This document shows positions 17,690 through 26,667 of a stretch of 64,000 nucleotides of DNA, one piece after another. The position numbers and the translations under genes are program-made. The stretch comes from an uncultured Bacteroides sp. (GTDB taxonomy: Bacteria; Bacteroidota; Bacteroidia; Bacteroidales; Bacteroidaceae), in NCBI GenBank assembly GCA_900755095.1, contig CAAEFE010000040.1, positions 1-64,000 of the forward strand, given 5' to 3'. The notes under the pieces are model-generated. The model searched no databases, was not told the origin of the DNA, and saw only the letters and a list, made by a program, of their open reading frames with translations. Numbering within the stretch: the stretch's first letter is position 1; each line of letters opens with the position of its first letter.

Positions 17690-20131
17690 ATGAAACACCA
17701 AAAACAGTTATTAGCTGTACTTTTGATGGGCGCCGCTTGCACATTGCAAGCGCAACGCAGTGAGACGCTGCTCGAGAAAAACTGGAAATTCAGTAAAGGA
17801 GATTTTAAAGAGGCTAGCCAGCCGGAGTTTAATGACACTAAATGGGAGTCGGTTGTTATTCCGCATGATTGGGCGATTTTCGGTCCATTCGATATGAATA
17901 ATGACCTGCAGAATGTAGCTGTAACACAGAACTTCGAGAAAAAGGCTTCCTTGAAAACAGGACGTACCGGTGGGCTCCCTTATGTAGGCACCGGATGGTA
18001 TCGAACCAGTTTTGATGCTCCTGCCGATAAGGAGGTGACGCTGCTCTTTGATGGCGCCATGAGCGAAGCACGTGTCTATGTAAATGGAAAAGAAGCTTGT
18101 TTCTGGCCTTTCGGCTACAACTCTTTCCACTGTAACGTGACGTCTTTATTAAACAAAGACGGAAAGAATAATACGCTGGCCGTACGTTTGGAAAATCGTC
18201 CGCAGTCCTCGCGCTGGTATCCGGGAGCAGGTTTGTATCGTAATGTGCATCTGATCGTGACTGATAAAGTGCACGTGCCTGTATGGGGAACACAAATCAC
18301 AACTCCTCATGTCAGCAAGGACTTTGCAGCCGTACGTCTTCAAACGAAGATTGATAATGCCGATGAGAAAACACAAATCCGTATAGAAACAGAGATTCTT
18401 TCTCCGGACGGAAAAGTGGCTACCAGCAAAGAGAATACGAGCCGCATTAATCATGGACAACCATTCGAACAAAACTTTATTGTAAATGCGCCCGAGCTCT
18501 GGTCGCCGGAAAGTCCGTCGCTCTACAAGGCTGTTTCCAAAATTTACGCAGATGATAAACTGGTGGATACTTACACGACCCGTTTCGGTATCCGCAACAT
18601 TGAATATATCGCTGATAAGGGTTTCTATTTGAACGGAAAACATCGCAAATTCCAAGGGGTATGCAATCATCATGATTTAGGTCCGCTGGGTGCCGCTATT
18701 AATGTGGCAGCACTTCGCCATCAGCTTACATTGCTGAAAGATATGGGATGTGACGCTATCCGTACTTCTCATAATATGCCGACTCCCGAACTCGTAGCAT
18801 TGTGTGACGAAATGGGATTTATGATGATGATTGAACCGTTCGATGAATGGGACATTGCCAAGTGCGAAAACGGTTATCACCGTTATTTCAATGAATGGGC
18901 GGAACGTGATATGGTAAATATGCTCCATAATTATCGGAATAATCCGTGTGTGATTATGTGGAGTATCGGTAATGAAGTGCCGACCCAATGTAGCCCTGTC
19001 GGCTATAAAGTGGCTAAATTCCTGCAAGACATTTGCCACCGAGAAGATCCGACACGTCCTGTCACTTGTGGAATGGATCAGGTTACTTGTGTACTTGCGA
19101 ACGGATTTGCAGCAATGATTGACATTCCGGGACTTAATTACCGTACCCAACGCTATAAGGAATCTTATGACCAACTCCCGCAGAATCTGATTCTGGGTAG
19201 TGAAACTGCTTCTACTGTCAGTTCACGCGGGGTATACAAATTCCCGGTAGAGGATAAGAAAAGTACTAAGTATGAAGACCATCAGTGTTCCTCTTATGAT
19301 GTGGAAGCCTGTTCCTGGTCAAATATTCCGGACGAGGACTTTGCACTGGCCGACGATAACCATTGGACAATCGGACAATTTGTATGGACAGGATTTGACT
19401 ATCTGGGCGAGCCATCACCTTATGACACGGATGCATGGCCCAATCACAGTTCCATGTTTGGTATTATCGACCTTGCCAGTCTGCCTAAAGACCGCTATTA
19501 TCTGTATCGCAGTGTATGGAACAAGGATGCGGAAACCTTGCATATTCTGCCTCACTGGACATGGCCGGGACGTGAAGGCGAAGTGACTCCTGTATTTGTA
19601 TATACCAACTATCCTACAGCCGAACTGTTTATCAACGGTAAAAGTTATGGTAAACAAAGCAAGAATAATAGTTCGTTGAAGAACCGCTATCGTCTGATGT
19701 GGATGGATGCTGTATATGAACCGGGAGAAGTAAAAGTAGTAGCCTATAACAAAGAAGGAAAAGCTGTAGCGGAAAAAGTGGTTCGTACTGCCGGAAAACC
19801 TCATCATATCGAACTGGTCAGCAACCGTAACGAATTGACTGCAGACGGAAAAGACTTAGCGTATGTGACTGTGAAAGTTGTAGACAAAGATGGTACCCCC
19901 TGCCCTACTGATAATCGTCAGATTAACTTCTCTGCAAAGGGAACCGGTAAATATCGTGCCGCTGCCAATGGCGACCCGACAAATCTGGAACAATTTCATC
20001 TTCCGAAGATGCATGCTTTCAACGGAATGTTGACAGCTATCATACAAGCTGGTGAAACTGCCGGAGAAATTGTATTTACAGCCAAAGCAAATGGAGTGAA
20101 AGCCGGAAATATTCGTATTCAAACGAAATAA
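17690..20131 (+). CDS. GH2 beta-galactosidase
   Basis: 813 residues with a signal peptide (MKHQKQLLAVLLMGAACTLQAQ), so periplasmic. GH2 order: jelly-roll (PHDWAIFGPF, GTGWYRTSFDAP, WYPGAGLYRNVHL), Ig-like domain, TIM barrel (FQGVCNHHDLGPLGAA, AIRTSHNMPTPE, IMWSIGNEVPTQ with acid/base Glu429, ILGSETAST with probable nucleophile Glu505), then a DUF4982-like domain (about 630-700) and a final Ig-like invasin-type domain (DGKDLAYVTVKVVDKDG). It releases galactose from the non-reducing end of imported galacto-oligosaccharides. Last gene of the galactan operon, 71 bases after GH53, with a strong terminator downstream. Confidence 0.94.
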   Translation: MKHQKQLLAVLLMGAACTLQAQRSETLLEKNWKFSKGDFKEASQPEFNDTKWESVVIPHDWAIFGPFDMNNDLQNVAVTQNFEKKASLKTGRTGGLPYVGTGWYRTSFDAPADKEVTLLFDGAMSEARVYVNGKEACFWPFGYNSFHCNVTSLLNKDGKNNTLAVRLENRPQSSRWYPGAGLYRNVHLIVTDKVHVPVWGTQITTPHVSKDFAAVRLQTKIDNADEKTQIRIETEILSPDGKVATSKENTSRINHGQPFEQNFIVNAPELWSPESPSLYKAVSKIYADDKLVDTYTTRFGIRNIEYIADKGFYLNGKHRKFQGVCNHHDLGPLGAAINVAALRHQLTLLKDMGCDAIRTSHNMPTPELVALCDEMGFMMMIEPFDEWDIAKCENGYHRYFNEWAERDMVNMLHNYRNNPCVIMWSIGNEVPTQCSPVGYKVAKFLQDICHREDPTRPVTCGMDQVTCVLANGFAAMIDIPGLNYRTQRYKESYDQLPQNLILGSETASTVSSRGVYKFPVEDKKSTKYEDHQCSSYDVEACSWSNIPDEDFALADDNHWTIGQFVWTGFDYLGEPSPYDTDAWPNHSSMFGIIDLASLPKDRYYLYRSVWNKDAETLHILPHWTWPGREGEVTPVFVYTNYPTAELFINGKSYGKQSKNNSSLKNRYRLMWMDAVYEPGEVKVVAYNKEGKAVAEKVVRTAGKPHHIELVSNRNELTADGKDLAYVTVKVVDKDGTPCPTDNRQINFSAKGTGKYRAAANGDPTNLEQFHLPKMHAFNGMLTAIIQAGETAGEIVFTAKANGVKAGNIRIQTK

Positions 20132-20156
20132 GGTATACGCTTTATAAAATCTGATA

Positions 20157-20199
20157 AGCCACCGGATTTCTTAACTAAAGAGAAGTCCGGTGGTTTTCA
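20157..20199 (+). terminator. Terminator of the galactan operon
   Basis: CCACCGGA (20159-20166) and TCCGGTGG (20186-20193) form the stem, extended by partly paired TTTCTT/AAGAGAA. It is followed by TTTTCAT. Confidence 0.88.
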
Positions 20200-20262
20200 T
20201 ATATAATATACTGGACTTTTCACTTTTACGAGAAAAGAAGCAGGTAAATACAGGTTAATATC

Positions 20263-20270
20263 TATCTTTG
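20263..20270 (+). promoter_or_regulatory. Putative -7 box for the lipoprotein gene at 20291
   Basis: TATCTTTG matches the -7 consensus, 20 bases before the ATG. Confidence 0.55.
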
Positions 20271-20290
20271 CCAAAGAAAACGTTACAGAT

Positions 20291-20923
20291 ATGTCACACA
20301 GGATTCACTTCCTTATTTTTACAGGTCTTTTACTGATGTTCTGTTCATGCCGGAAAGAAAACAGGTTTGAATGGCAAGTTAATCAAAGACACATGGAAGT
20401 ATCTCTGAACAAAGAATCTGATTCGCTCTATGTCATTCATTTGAATACAGACCAACCCTCCCACTCTGTTTGGAAATTGCCTTATCCTGTCTATCAATTT
20501 GATTATGGAGATGTTACAGGAGACGGGATGCCGGAAATTATTGTGTGGGTTATCAAGCCTACCCGATTCGACCCCAAACCCGACAAGCGGTTATTTATTT
20601 ACCGGATTGCAGATGAAGCGTATATCCGCCCACTTTGGTTAGGTTCGAGGGTAGCACAACCTTTGGAAGATTTTAGAGTGATTCGTGAACATACTCCTGT
20701 ATTGATACGCACCGTGGAACGGGAACGAAGTGGAAAATTTCTGATAGCGGAATATGCATGGAGAGGTTTTGGTCTGGATTTTAAGGGATATCTGAAACGC
20801 GAGACAGAAGAAAAGGAGCACGCCGGCTTATCCGTGCAGGTGCGGATGCCATCATCGGACACCATCCGCATGTCATTCAGAAAGAAGAATATTTTAAAGG
20901 TAAGCCTATTTTCTATAGTCTAG
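20291..20923 (+). CDS. Lipoprotein of unknown function, 3' end altered by a fusion
   Basis: 210 codons: lipoprotein signal (LLMFCSC, Cys20) and a beta-rich body with FDYGDVTGDGMPEIIVWV, a calcium-binding FG-GAP/VCBS-like motif. About the first 170 codons look like a normal lipoprotein up to DFKGYLKRE. The last 35 or so codons are read out of frame through sequence that in another frame encodes the C terminus of a CapA-like protein (20818-21057). The natural end of the lipoprotein is therefore lost, probably by a deletion joining two adjacent genes. It has its own promoter-like box and follows the galactan operon terminator. Whether the product is functional is unknown. Confidence 0.6.
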   Translation: MSHRIHFLIFTGLLLMFCSCRKENRFEWQVNQRHMEVSLNKESDSLYVIHLNTDQPSHSVWKLPYPVYQFDYGDVTGDGMPEIIVWVIKPTRFDPKPDKRLFIYRIADEAYIRPLWLGSRVAQPLEDFRVIREHTPVLIRTVERERSGKFLIAEYAWRGFGLDFKGYLKRETEEKEHAGLSVQVRMPSSDTIRMSFRKKNILKVSLFSIV

Positions 20924-21057
20924 GCAACTTCGTGTTCGACCAACGAAAACCGGAAACATCACAAAGCCTGATTGTGCAGCTCAATTTCACCTCTATAGGA
21001 TATAGTATAAAACTTCATCCTGCAACAATTAATAATTGCAAACCGGAATTACAATAA
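20818..21057 (+). pseudogene. C-terminal remnant of a CapA/PgsA-type metallophosphatase gene
   Basis: This frame encodes 79 residues: ARRLIRAGADAIIGHHPHVIQ, then KGKPIFYSLGNFVFDQRKP, then a tail ending NCKPELQ before TAA at 21055-21057. GHHPHV and YSLGNFVFDQ are the closing motifs of the bacterial CapA (PGA_cap, poly-gamma-glutamate capsule synthesis) metallophosphatase family, which is normally over 300 residues. The N-terminal two thirds are missing, and the remnant overlaps out of frame with the end of the preceding lipoprotein ORF. I read it as the scar of an internal deletion, not as a working gene. Confidence 0.8.
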
Positions 21058-21151
21058 TCAGACAAAACCAAAGGGGATAACTGCCAACATTATACTATTT
21101 ACCAACAAATATCATCATCCCTCTATCTTGAAATCCACTAGATTTTGCACA

Positions 21152-21838
21152 TTAAATAGCTTTCCAGAAAGCTTGGAAATCGCGATATCTACCGTAACAA
21201 ACCAGCTCATCTCCCTCTTCCACTTTCTCATCCGCCGGTAATTCATTCTTTACATGAAGCTCCATTAAAGAAATGCCCAAGCAATTGGTTATTTTATTGG
21301 CTCTCTTCAACCCTATCATCTTTAAATGAAACTCTTCATCCAAATTCAACTCATTCACAAAATATCCTACAAATTTCTCCGGAACCGTGAACTTCACAAC
21401 ATAATAATCCTGATCGATGCGGAATCCTTCCATATTCGTTCCAAAATCAAGCAATTGCACCAAGCTGCGGGCAGCATCTTCTTCCGGAGTCAGGATTCGC
21501 TCAAGTTCAAAAGCCTCAAGCACCGCTTTATGTACGGCATCAATAGCACGGGCAAAGATTCGGGAAACCTTTTTCTGCTTCAATAGGGCAACAACACGTA
21601 TCGATGCACCAAAATTCTCACCAATCGCTACAATTACTATATCCACACTATTCAATGGCAACACTGATAATGATTGTTCGTCAGTGGCATCAATGACAAA
21701 AGCCGTAGCAACCTTATCTTTGATTGAATCTACACGACTTTCACTAATATCCGCACCAATAATCTCGTGCCCTAATGCAGACAATTCCTCTGCCAACACA
21801 TGGCCGTAATTTCCTAAACCGATAATAATATACTTCAT
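21152..21838 (-). CDS. TrkA/KtrA-type potassium uptake regulatory subunit
   Basis: 228 residues, cytoplasmic. The N-terminal RCK domain binds nucleotide: MKYIIIGLGNYGHVLAEEL is the GxGxxG Rossmann motif, and ADISESRVDSIKD carries the acidic residue after strand 2. A C-terminal RCK_C domain (about 140-228: PEKFVGYFVNELNL, LPADEKVEEGDELVCYG) completes the KtrA layout. It gates the potassium channel subunit encoded just upstream on the same strand, with only four bases between the genes, so the two form an operon and a complex. Confidence 0.92.
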   Translation of the reverse strand: MKYIIIGLGNYGHVLAEELSALGHEIIGADISESRVDSIKDKVATAFVIDATDEQSLSVLPLNSVDIVIVAIGENFGASIRVVALLKQKKVSRIFARAIDAVHKAVLEAFELERILTPEEDAARSLVQLLDFGTNMEGFRIDQDYYVVKFTVPEKFVGYFVNELNLDEEFHLKMIGLKRANKITNCLGISLMELHVKNELPADEKVEEGDELVCYGRYRDFQAFWKAI

Positions 21839-21842
21839 ATCT

Positions 21843-23672
21843 TTAGTTTATTATAATGTTATCACTCGGATAACGGTATTTTGTATTCTTTTTCTGTTTG
21901 ACAATTCCCAACATCAATGTTATCAATCCCACACGTCCGATAAACATCAACAAGGATACCAACAACTTACTGGCATCACACAAATGAGGGGTCAGATTCA
22001 GACTGGATCCCACAGTACTAAGTGCAGAGACACATTCGAAAGTCAATGCCATGATGGAAACACCCGGTTCGAGTATGCTCAATGTGAAAATAAAAATGAA
22101 TGACACTCCCAATGACATGACTACTGTTGCATTGGAACGCCGGATTGAATCGTAAGATAATTCTCTGCCAAACACCTCTACCCGTTCAGTACCACGCAAT
22201 ACGGCTACAAGATTCAGAACCACAACTGCAAAAGCGTTCACTTTCACACCACCTGCCGTAGACTGTGAACCACCACCAACCCACATCAAGAATAGATAAA
22301 CCAACAAAGTCTGCACGCTCAACGATGCCAGATCGACACTACTAAAACCGGCTGTTCGAGGACAAGTGGCATTAAAGAAAGCTTGTGTCCATTTGTCTGC
22401 CAAAGGCATACCGGCAAAAGAAGCATTCCACTCAAAAGCAGCAATAGCTAATGTACCGATTAATAAAAGCAGGAAAGTCATGATTAACACAATCTTCGTA
22501 TTCAGGTTATAAAGATGCTGCATTTTGTGACGATCCAGTTTGCGTGTACGGACCAATTTCCAGAAACGACGTAGGTGATATAATACAATATCCTTGAAAT
22601 TGACAAGAATGGGGAAGCCGATACCACCGAAGATTATCAGCAAAGAAACAGAAATAAACAGTCCATTATGATTGGTCATCACCATCGGATTCCCTAAATT
22701 ACCGGAAAGTGTAGAAAAACCCGCATTACAAAAAGCTGATATAGCATGGAAAGCAGCAAAACCTAACTCGCCTTCCAAAGTCATTCCCAGCGTACCGTGA
22801 ATACTAAACCAAATCGAAACCATGCCAATCCCTTCAATGACTAGGGTAAAGCCCAATATATATAATAAGGTGGACAGTAATGAACCTAACGAATTGGAAC
22901 TAACCATATCACGTACAACAAGCTGATTATAAATGGAGGTGTTTCCCATGAAGAACATGGCAAAGAAACTGGTTAATGTCATCACTCCTAATCCTCCAAT
23001 CTGAATCAACAGGATAATGACAACTAATCCGGAAGTGGTGAATGTAGTGGATACATCTACCGGAACCAAACCTGTAACACATACGGCACTGGTAGCCGTA
23101 AATAAAGAGTCTACCCAGGTAATACCATTCACCGTGCAGCGCGGAAGCATCAGTAGACCTGCTCCAATCAGGATAATAGCCATAAAACTGACTGCCAATA
23201 TCAAAGACGGATTGGTACGCCGTCCCAACAGGCGCACCAGCCCATTGGATAAGTTGAGGAAAGAAAGGACTAGTAATAACAGGAGATGATAAAACTTCCC
23301 ATGCAGGAATTCCCAAATCTGCAAAATAGCTCCTTCTTCTTCCGGACGGTGAAAAATGACGGGTACTAGAGTAAGATATAATAACCCGCTTAATATCCAG
23401 GCTAATCGCCGGTATTGTTTTTTAGTATTCCGGTATTCCAGTGAAATATGTAAAGTAACATCAATCAGAAAGATAATCCAGACAGTTTTATACAATGTCT
23501 GCAAATTAGCCACTTCATCTACGGATAAGGAAAAACCGTGTTCATATACCACTCCAACAATCAACAACAGAGATGCCAGATAAGTGAGTGCTTCTACCAG
23601 TCCTAACAGGATACGTACATAGGGTTTTAGCAGTTTATTCTGATACAATAAAAACTTATGATAAATCTTCAT
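21843..23672 (-). CDS. TrkH/KtrB-type potassium transporter subunit
   Basis: About 609 residues from ATG 23672, chosen because the membrane protein proper begins MKIYHKFLLYQNK; upstream in-frame sequence is not conserved-looking. It has many membrane helices with the repeated pore motifs of the SKT superfamily: DSLFTATSAVCVTGL (first filter), AFCNAGFS (second), ATCPRTAGFSSVDL (third) and LSTVGSSLNLTPHL (fourth). An extra N-terminal block of about four helices precedes the core, common in Bacteroidetes homologues. It moves K+ into the cell under control of the TrkA-type subunit. CAAACTTA at 23697-23704 (minus TAAGTTTG) is the likely -7 box. Confidence 0.92.
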   Translation of the reverse strand: MKIYHKFLLYQNKLLKPYVRILLGLVEALTYLASLLLIVGVVYEHGFSLSVDEVANLQTLYKTVWIIFLIDVTLHISLEYRNTKKQYRRLAWILSGLLYLTLVPVIFHRPEEEGAILQIWEFLHGKFYHLLLLLVLSFLNLSNGLVRLLGRRTNPSLILAVSFMAIILIGAGLLMLPRCTVNGITWVDSLFTATSAVCVTGLVPVDVSTTFTTSGLVVIILLIQIGGLGVMTLTSFFAMFFMGNTSIYNQLVVRDMVSSNSLGSLLSTLLYILGFTLVIEGIGMVSIWFSIHGTLGMTLEGELGFAAFHAISAFCNAGFSTLSGNLGNPMVMTNHNGLFISVSLLIIFGGIGFPILVNFKDIVLYHLRRFWKLVRTRKLDRHKMQHLYNLNTKIVLIMTFLLLLIGTLAIAAFEWNASFAGMPLADKWTQAFFNATCPRTAGFSSVDLASLSVQTLLVYLFLMWVGGGSQSTAGGVKVNAFAVVVLNLVAVLRGTERVEVFGRELSYDSIRRSNATVVMSLGVSFIFIFTLSILEPGVSIMALTFECVSALSTVGSSLNLTPHLCDASKLLVSLLMFIGRVGLITLMLGIVKQKKNTKYRYPSDNIIIN

Positions 23673-23696
23673 ATCATCTTTTTTAACAGGGTCGTG

Positions 23697-23704
23697 CAAA
23701 CTTA
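23697..23704 (-). promoter_or_regulatory. Putative -7 box of the potassium transporter operon
   Basis: On the minus strand TAAGTTTG matches TAnnTTTG, about 25 bases before the start codon. Confidence 0.5.
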
Positions 23705-23767
23705 AGTAAAATAACAATTAGAACCGATTCTTTGTTGACAAAATTTTCTGAATATTAAAAAATTGAG

Positions 23768-23775
23768 TACTTTTG
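23768..23775 (+). promoter_or_regulatory. Putative -7 box of the trpB2 gene
   Basis: TACTTTTG lies 29 bases before the ATG at 23805. Confidence 0.55.
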
Positions 23776-23804
23776 GCAACAAGAAACTAAAAAACTACAA
23801 TATT

Positions 23805-25175
23805 ATGAGTGAAAAAAGAAAACGGTATATCTTACCCGAAGAAGAAATTCCACACTACTGGTACAACATTCAGGCGGATATGGTAAACAAACCTATGCCT
23901 CCGTTGCATCCGGGAACCAAACAACCACTGAAAGCGGAAGACTTGTATCCGATTTTCGCTAAGGAACTGTGTCATCAGGAACTGAATCAGACCGATGCAT
24001 GGATCGAAATACCGGAAGAAGTGCGCGAAATGTATAAGTACTATCGCAGTACTCCGCTAGTTCGTGCTTACGGATTGGAAAAAGCACTCGGTACTCCGGC
24101 TCATATCTATTTTAAGAATGAAAGTGTCAGCCCTATCGGTTCACATAAGTTGAACTCTGCATTGGCACAGGCTTATTATTGCAAAGAAGAAGGAGTTACC
24201 AACATCACCACTGAAACCGGTGCCGGACAATGGGGAGCCGCTCTTTCTTATGCAGCTAAGGTTTTCGGTTTGGAAGCTGCTGTTTATCAGGTAAAAATCA
24301 GTTATGAACAAAAGCCATACCGCCGCAGCATCATGCAGACTTTCGGAGCACAGGTAACCCCTTCTCCATCCATGTCTACCCGTGCCGGTAAGGATATTCT
24401 GACTAAACACCCTACTTATCAGGGTTCATTGGGAACAGCCATTTCTGAAGCTATTGAACTGGCACAAATGACTCCCAACTGTAAATATACGCTTGGTTCT
24501 GTACTTAGCCATGTTACTCTTCATCAGACTATTATCGGACTGGAAGCCGAAAAACAGATGGAAATGGCAGGCGAATATCCGGATATCGTAATCGGTTGTT
24601 TCGGAGGTGGTTCCAACTTCGGAGGTATCTCTTTCCCATTCATGCGTCACACGATACAGGAAGGAAAAAAGACTCGTTTCGTTGCTGCCGAACCTGCATC
24701 TTGTCCGAAACTGACACGTGGTAAATTCCAGTATGACTTCGGTGATGAAGCCGGATATACTCCATTGCTACCGATGTTTACCTTAGGACATAATTTTGCT
24801 CCGGCCCATATCCATGCCGGCGGTCTTCGCTATCATGGTGCAGGTGTCATCGTTTCACAGTTGCTCAAGGATAATCTGATGGAAGCAGTAGATATACAGC
24901 AATTGGAATCTTTCGAAGCAGGTTGTCTGTTTGCACAGTCTGAAGGTATTATTCCGGCTCCAGAGTCCAGCCACGCTATTGCAGCAGCTATCCGCGAAGC
25001 TAACAAATGCAAAGAGACAGGAGAAGAAAAAGTGATTCTGTTCAACCTTTCCGGACATGGACTGATCGATATGACTTCTTATGATAAGTATTTGGCCGGT
25101 GACTTGGTAAACTATTCATTGACTGATGATGATATTCAGAAGAATTTAGACGAAATAGGAGATTTAGCTAAATAA
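23805..25175 (+). CDS. TrpB2-type tryptophan synthase beta-like PLP enzyme
   Basis: 456 residues from ATG 23805, which lies behind a promoter box and starts MSEKRKRYILPEEEIP as in TrpB2 proteins; a longer frame would run through the promoter. Fold type II PLP enzyme: SPIGSHKLNSA carries the PLP lysine (Lys115), ETGAGQWG follows, GCFGGGSNFGG binds the cofactor phosphate, and LSGHG lies near the C terminus. The TrpB2 group can turn indole and serine into tryptophan but often lacks the TrpA contact surface. It stands alone with no trp genes nearby, so an indole-salvage or serine-deaminase role is possible. Flanked by a divergent potassium operon and a convergent regulator gene. Confidence 0.92.
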   Translation: MSEKRKRYILPEEEIPHYWYNIQADMVNKPMPPLHPGTKQPLKAEDLYPIFAKELCHQELNQTDAWIEIPEEVREMYKYYRSTPLVRAYGLEKALGTPAHIYFKNESVSPIGSHKLNSALAQAYYCKEEGVTNITTETGAGQWGAALSYAAKVFGLEAAVYQVKISYEQKPYRRSIMQTFGAQVTPSPSMSTRAGKDILTKHPTYQGSLGTAISEAIELAQMTPNCKYTLGSVLSHVTLHQTIIGLEAEKQMEMAGEYPDIVIGCFGGGSNFGGISFPFMRHTIQEGKKTRFVAAEPASCPKLTRGKFQYDFGDEAGYTPLLPMFTLGHNFAPAHIHAGGLRYHGAGVIVSQLLKDNLMEAVDIQQLESFEAGCLFAQSEGIIPAPESSHAIAAAIREANKCKETGEEKVILFNLSGHGLIDMTSYDKYLAGDLVNYSLTDDDIQKNLDEIGDLAK

Positions 25176-25199
25176 TAAATTGCCTGCCAGTTTCAAGTT

Positions 25200-25290
25200 T
25201 CACCACAGATTACATAAAAGAAACATCGATTCTGCATTGATAATCTTTGAATTACAATCAAATCCGTGCTAATTCTATGATCTGTGGTGA
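25200..25290. repeat. Inverted repeat between convergent genes
   Basis: TCACCACAGAT (25200-25210) and ATCTGTGGTGA (25280-25290) are perfect inverted arms with a 69-base loop, between the trpB2 stop and the stop of the convergent AraC gene. It may act as a bidirectional terminator or be a copy of a dispersed intergenic repeat. Confidence 0.65.
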
Positions 25291-25307
25291 TTCTTTTCCC
25301 ACACCCC

Positions 25308-26456
25308 TTATTTATTTTCTCTATTGAGCATCTCCATATATTCACTGGGAGACATTTTTTCCACACTCGCAAAATAACGGTAAAAACTGGAGCGGGAGGT
25401 AAAGCCGCTCAAAAACATTAATTCCTTTACTGTAAGCTCCCTTTTCAACTGTGCCTGTTCTTTAAAATACTGCAAACGGTAGAAATTAATATAATCTCTG
25501 AAACCGGAAAAGCCATCATAATGAAGAGCCTTATTGAGTCTGTTTTCATTCGTATTCAAATCATTCAGAAATTCCTGCAAGGAATATTGAGGATTAGTAA
25601 ATGGTTTACTATGTTTCATGAGACTTTGCATCTGGTTGGATAGTTCAAAAACGACAGGCGAAACCGCAATTTCCCGGATGGCTTCTATTTCTTCCATCTC
25701 CAGCTCTTCTACAGGCTGGGGAGGTAAAGAAAGTGGATTCTCATTACGCAAATATAGTATATTTAAAAAAAGGACGGGAAGGATTACAATATAGCCGAAC
25801 ACGTTAAAACATAATCCACTAGTGCCCAGCATCAACCAAATATAGCCGGACATGATGATAGCAAAACACATCATATAAATAGACATTGCCTGGCTCTGTT
25901 TACGCCGGACGGGAATCCATCGTCTCATATATGGAAAGAGGAAATTTACGGAAGGAGTAATTACACTGATTATAAACAGCATCAGCCTTACCCGTACATC
26001 CCGTTCACCAATATTCTCCCGAATGGAAGCAAAAGATTTTAGAGTAGTATAGTGACCGTTAAAAAACTCATAGCAACAAGCTATACATGTAATCAGCAAA
26101 ATAGGGATACATAAACTGACGACTCTTGAAAAAGTCATCCATCCCGGTTTCAATGAGGCTATAGGAAAAATAGAAAAGAACTGAAAAAAGACAATCACCC
26201 GGACAATATGCCATATCGAAAGATGATTCATCGGAACTTCAGTAAAACGCGGAATCGTCTCCTCACCTCCTCTACTGAAAATCCACATCCATTCCAGATT
26301 ATCACACAAAAGAAGAAGGGACAGAGTGATAGCCAATACTCCCCATGCTTTTGTCAGTCCATTATTATCTGAAGAACGTGAATAAACAAGTATTCCCAAT
26401 ACCAAGCCCACAATATCCAACAACAATTCAATGCAGAGAACAATTACGTTTACCAT
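25308..26456 (-). CDS. Membrane-bound AraC-family regulator
   Basis: 382 residues from ATG 26456, chosen because MVNVIVLCIELLLDIVG begins the first membrane helix; the longer frame upstream crosses the promoter. About seven hydrophobic helices fill residues 1-255. A linker rich in Glu (PPQPVEELEMEEIEAI) and a C-terminal AraC-type HTH (about 285-380: LNDLNTNENRLNKALHYDGFSGF, RELTVKELMFLSGFTSRSSFYRYF) follow. The architecture is a one-component membrane sensor that could bind DNA from the inner membrane. Signal and targets are unknown; the divergent partner-switching cassette is the nearest candidate target, by inference only. Confidence 0.85.
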   Translation of the reverse strand: MVNVIVLCIELLLDIVGLVLGILVYSRSSDNNGLTKAWGVLAITLSLLLLCDNLEWMWIFSRGGEETIPRFTEVPMNHLSIWHIVRVIVFFQFFSIFPIASLKPGWMTFSRVVSLCIPILLITCIACCYEFFNGHYTTLKSFASIRENIGERDVRVRLMLFIISVITPSVNFLFPYMRRWIPVRRKQSQAMSIYMMCFAIIMSGYIWLMLGTSGLCFNVFGYIVILPVLFLNILYLRNENPLSLPPQPVEELEMEEIEAIREIAVSPVVFELSNQMQSLMKHSKPFTNPQYSLQEFLNDLNTNENRLNKALHYDGFSGFRDYINFYRLQYFKEQAQLKRELTVKELMFLSGFTSRSSFYRYFASVEKMSPSEYMEMLNRENK

Positions 26457-26476
26457 GTTTTTTTTGTTTTGAGCGA

Positions 26477-26500
26477 CAAAAGTAGTCTTTTCGCGAAAAG
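26477..26500 (-). promoter_or_regulatory. Putative promoter and operator of the AraC-family gene
   Basis: CAAAAGTA at 26477-26484 is TACTTTTG on the minus strand (-7 box). Directly upstream of it lies the perfect 14-bp palindrome CTTTTCGCGAAAAG at 26487-26500, in the -35 to -15 region where a regulator could bind. Confidence 0.5.
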
Positions 26501-26602
26501 AACGGGAGCATCCCACTCGTAAAAAGCGTCCCAATATAGGGAGATTTGCTAAAATGGGAACCATTTGGGAGTAATATATTTCAGACTTTTCACCTTTACT
26601 AA

Positions 26603-26610
26603 TACTTTTG
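26603..26610 (+). promoter_or_regulatory. Putative -7 box of the partner-switching operon
   Basis: TACTTTTG at 26603-26610 with TTTC 21 bases upstream (26578-26581) approximates the -33/-7 pair, about 58 bases before the ATG at 26668. Confidence 0.55.
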
Positions 26611-26667
26611 TGGCAGCATTCACCCCAAACAAGAATAAATTATAATATGACGCGCTACTTAAAGAAT

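Noticed and set aside
17711..18673. Several open frames of 140-175 codons on the minus strand opposite the GH2 gene
   Set aside because: They are shadows of a strongly conserved coding gene on the plus strand and encode no recognisable domain.
23805..25175. Canonical tryptophan synthase beta chain of a trp operon
   Set aside because: The sequence start and motifs fit the TrpB2 group, and no trpA or other trp gene is adjacent.
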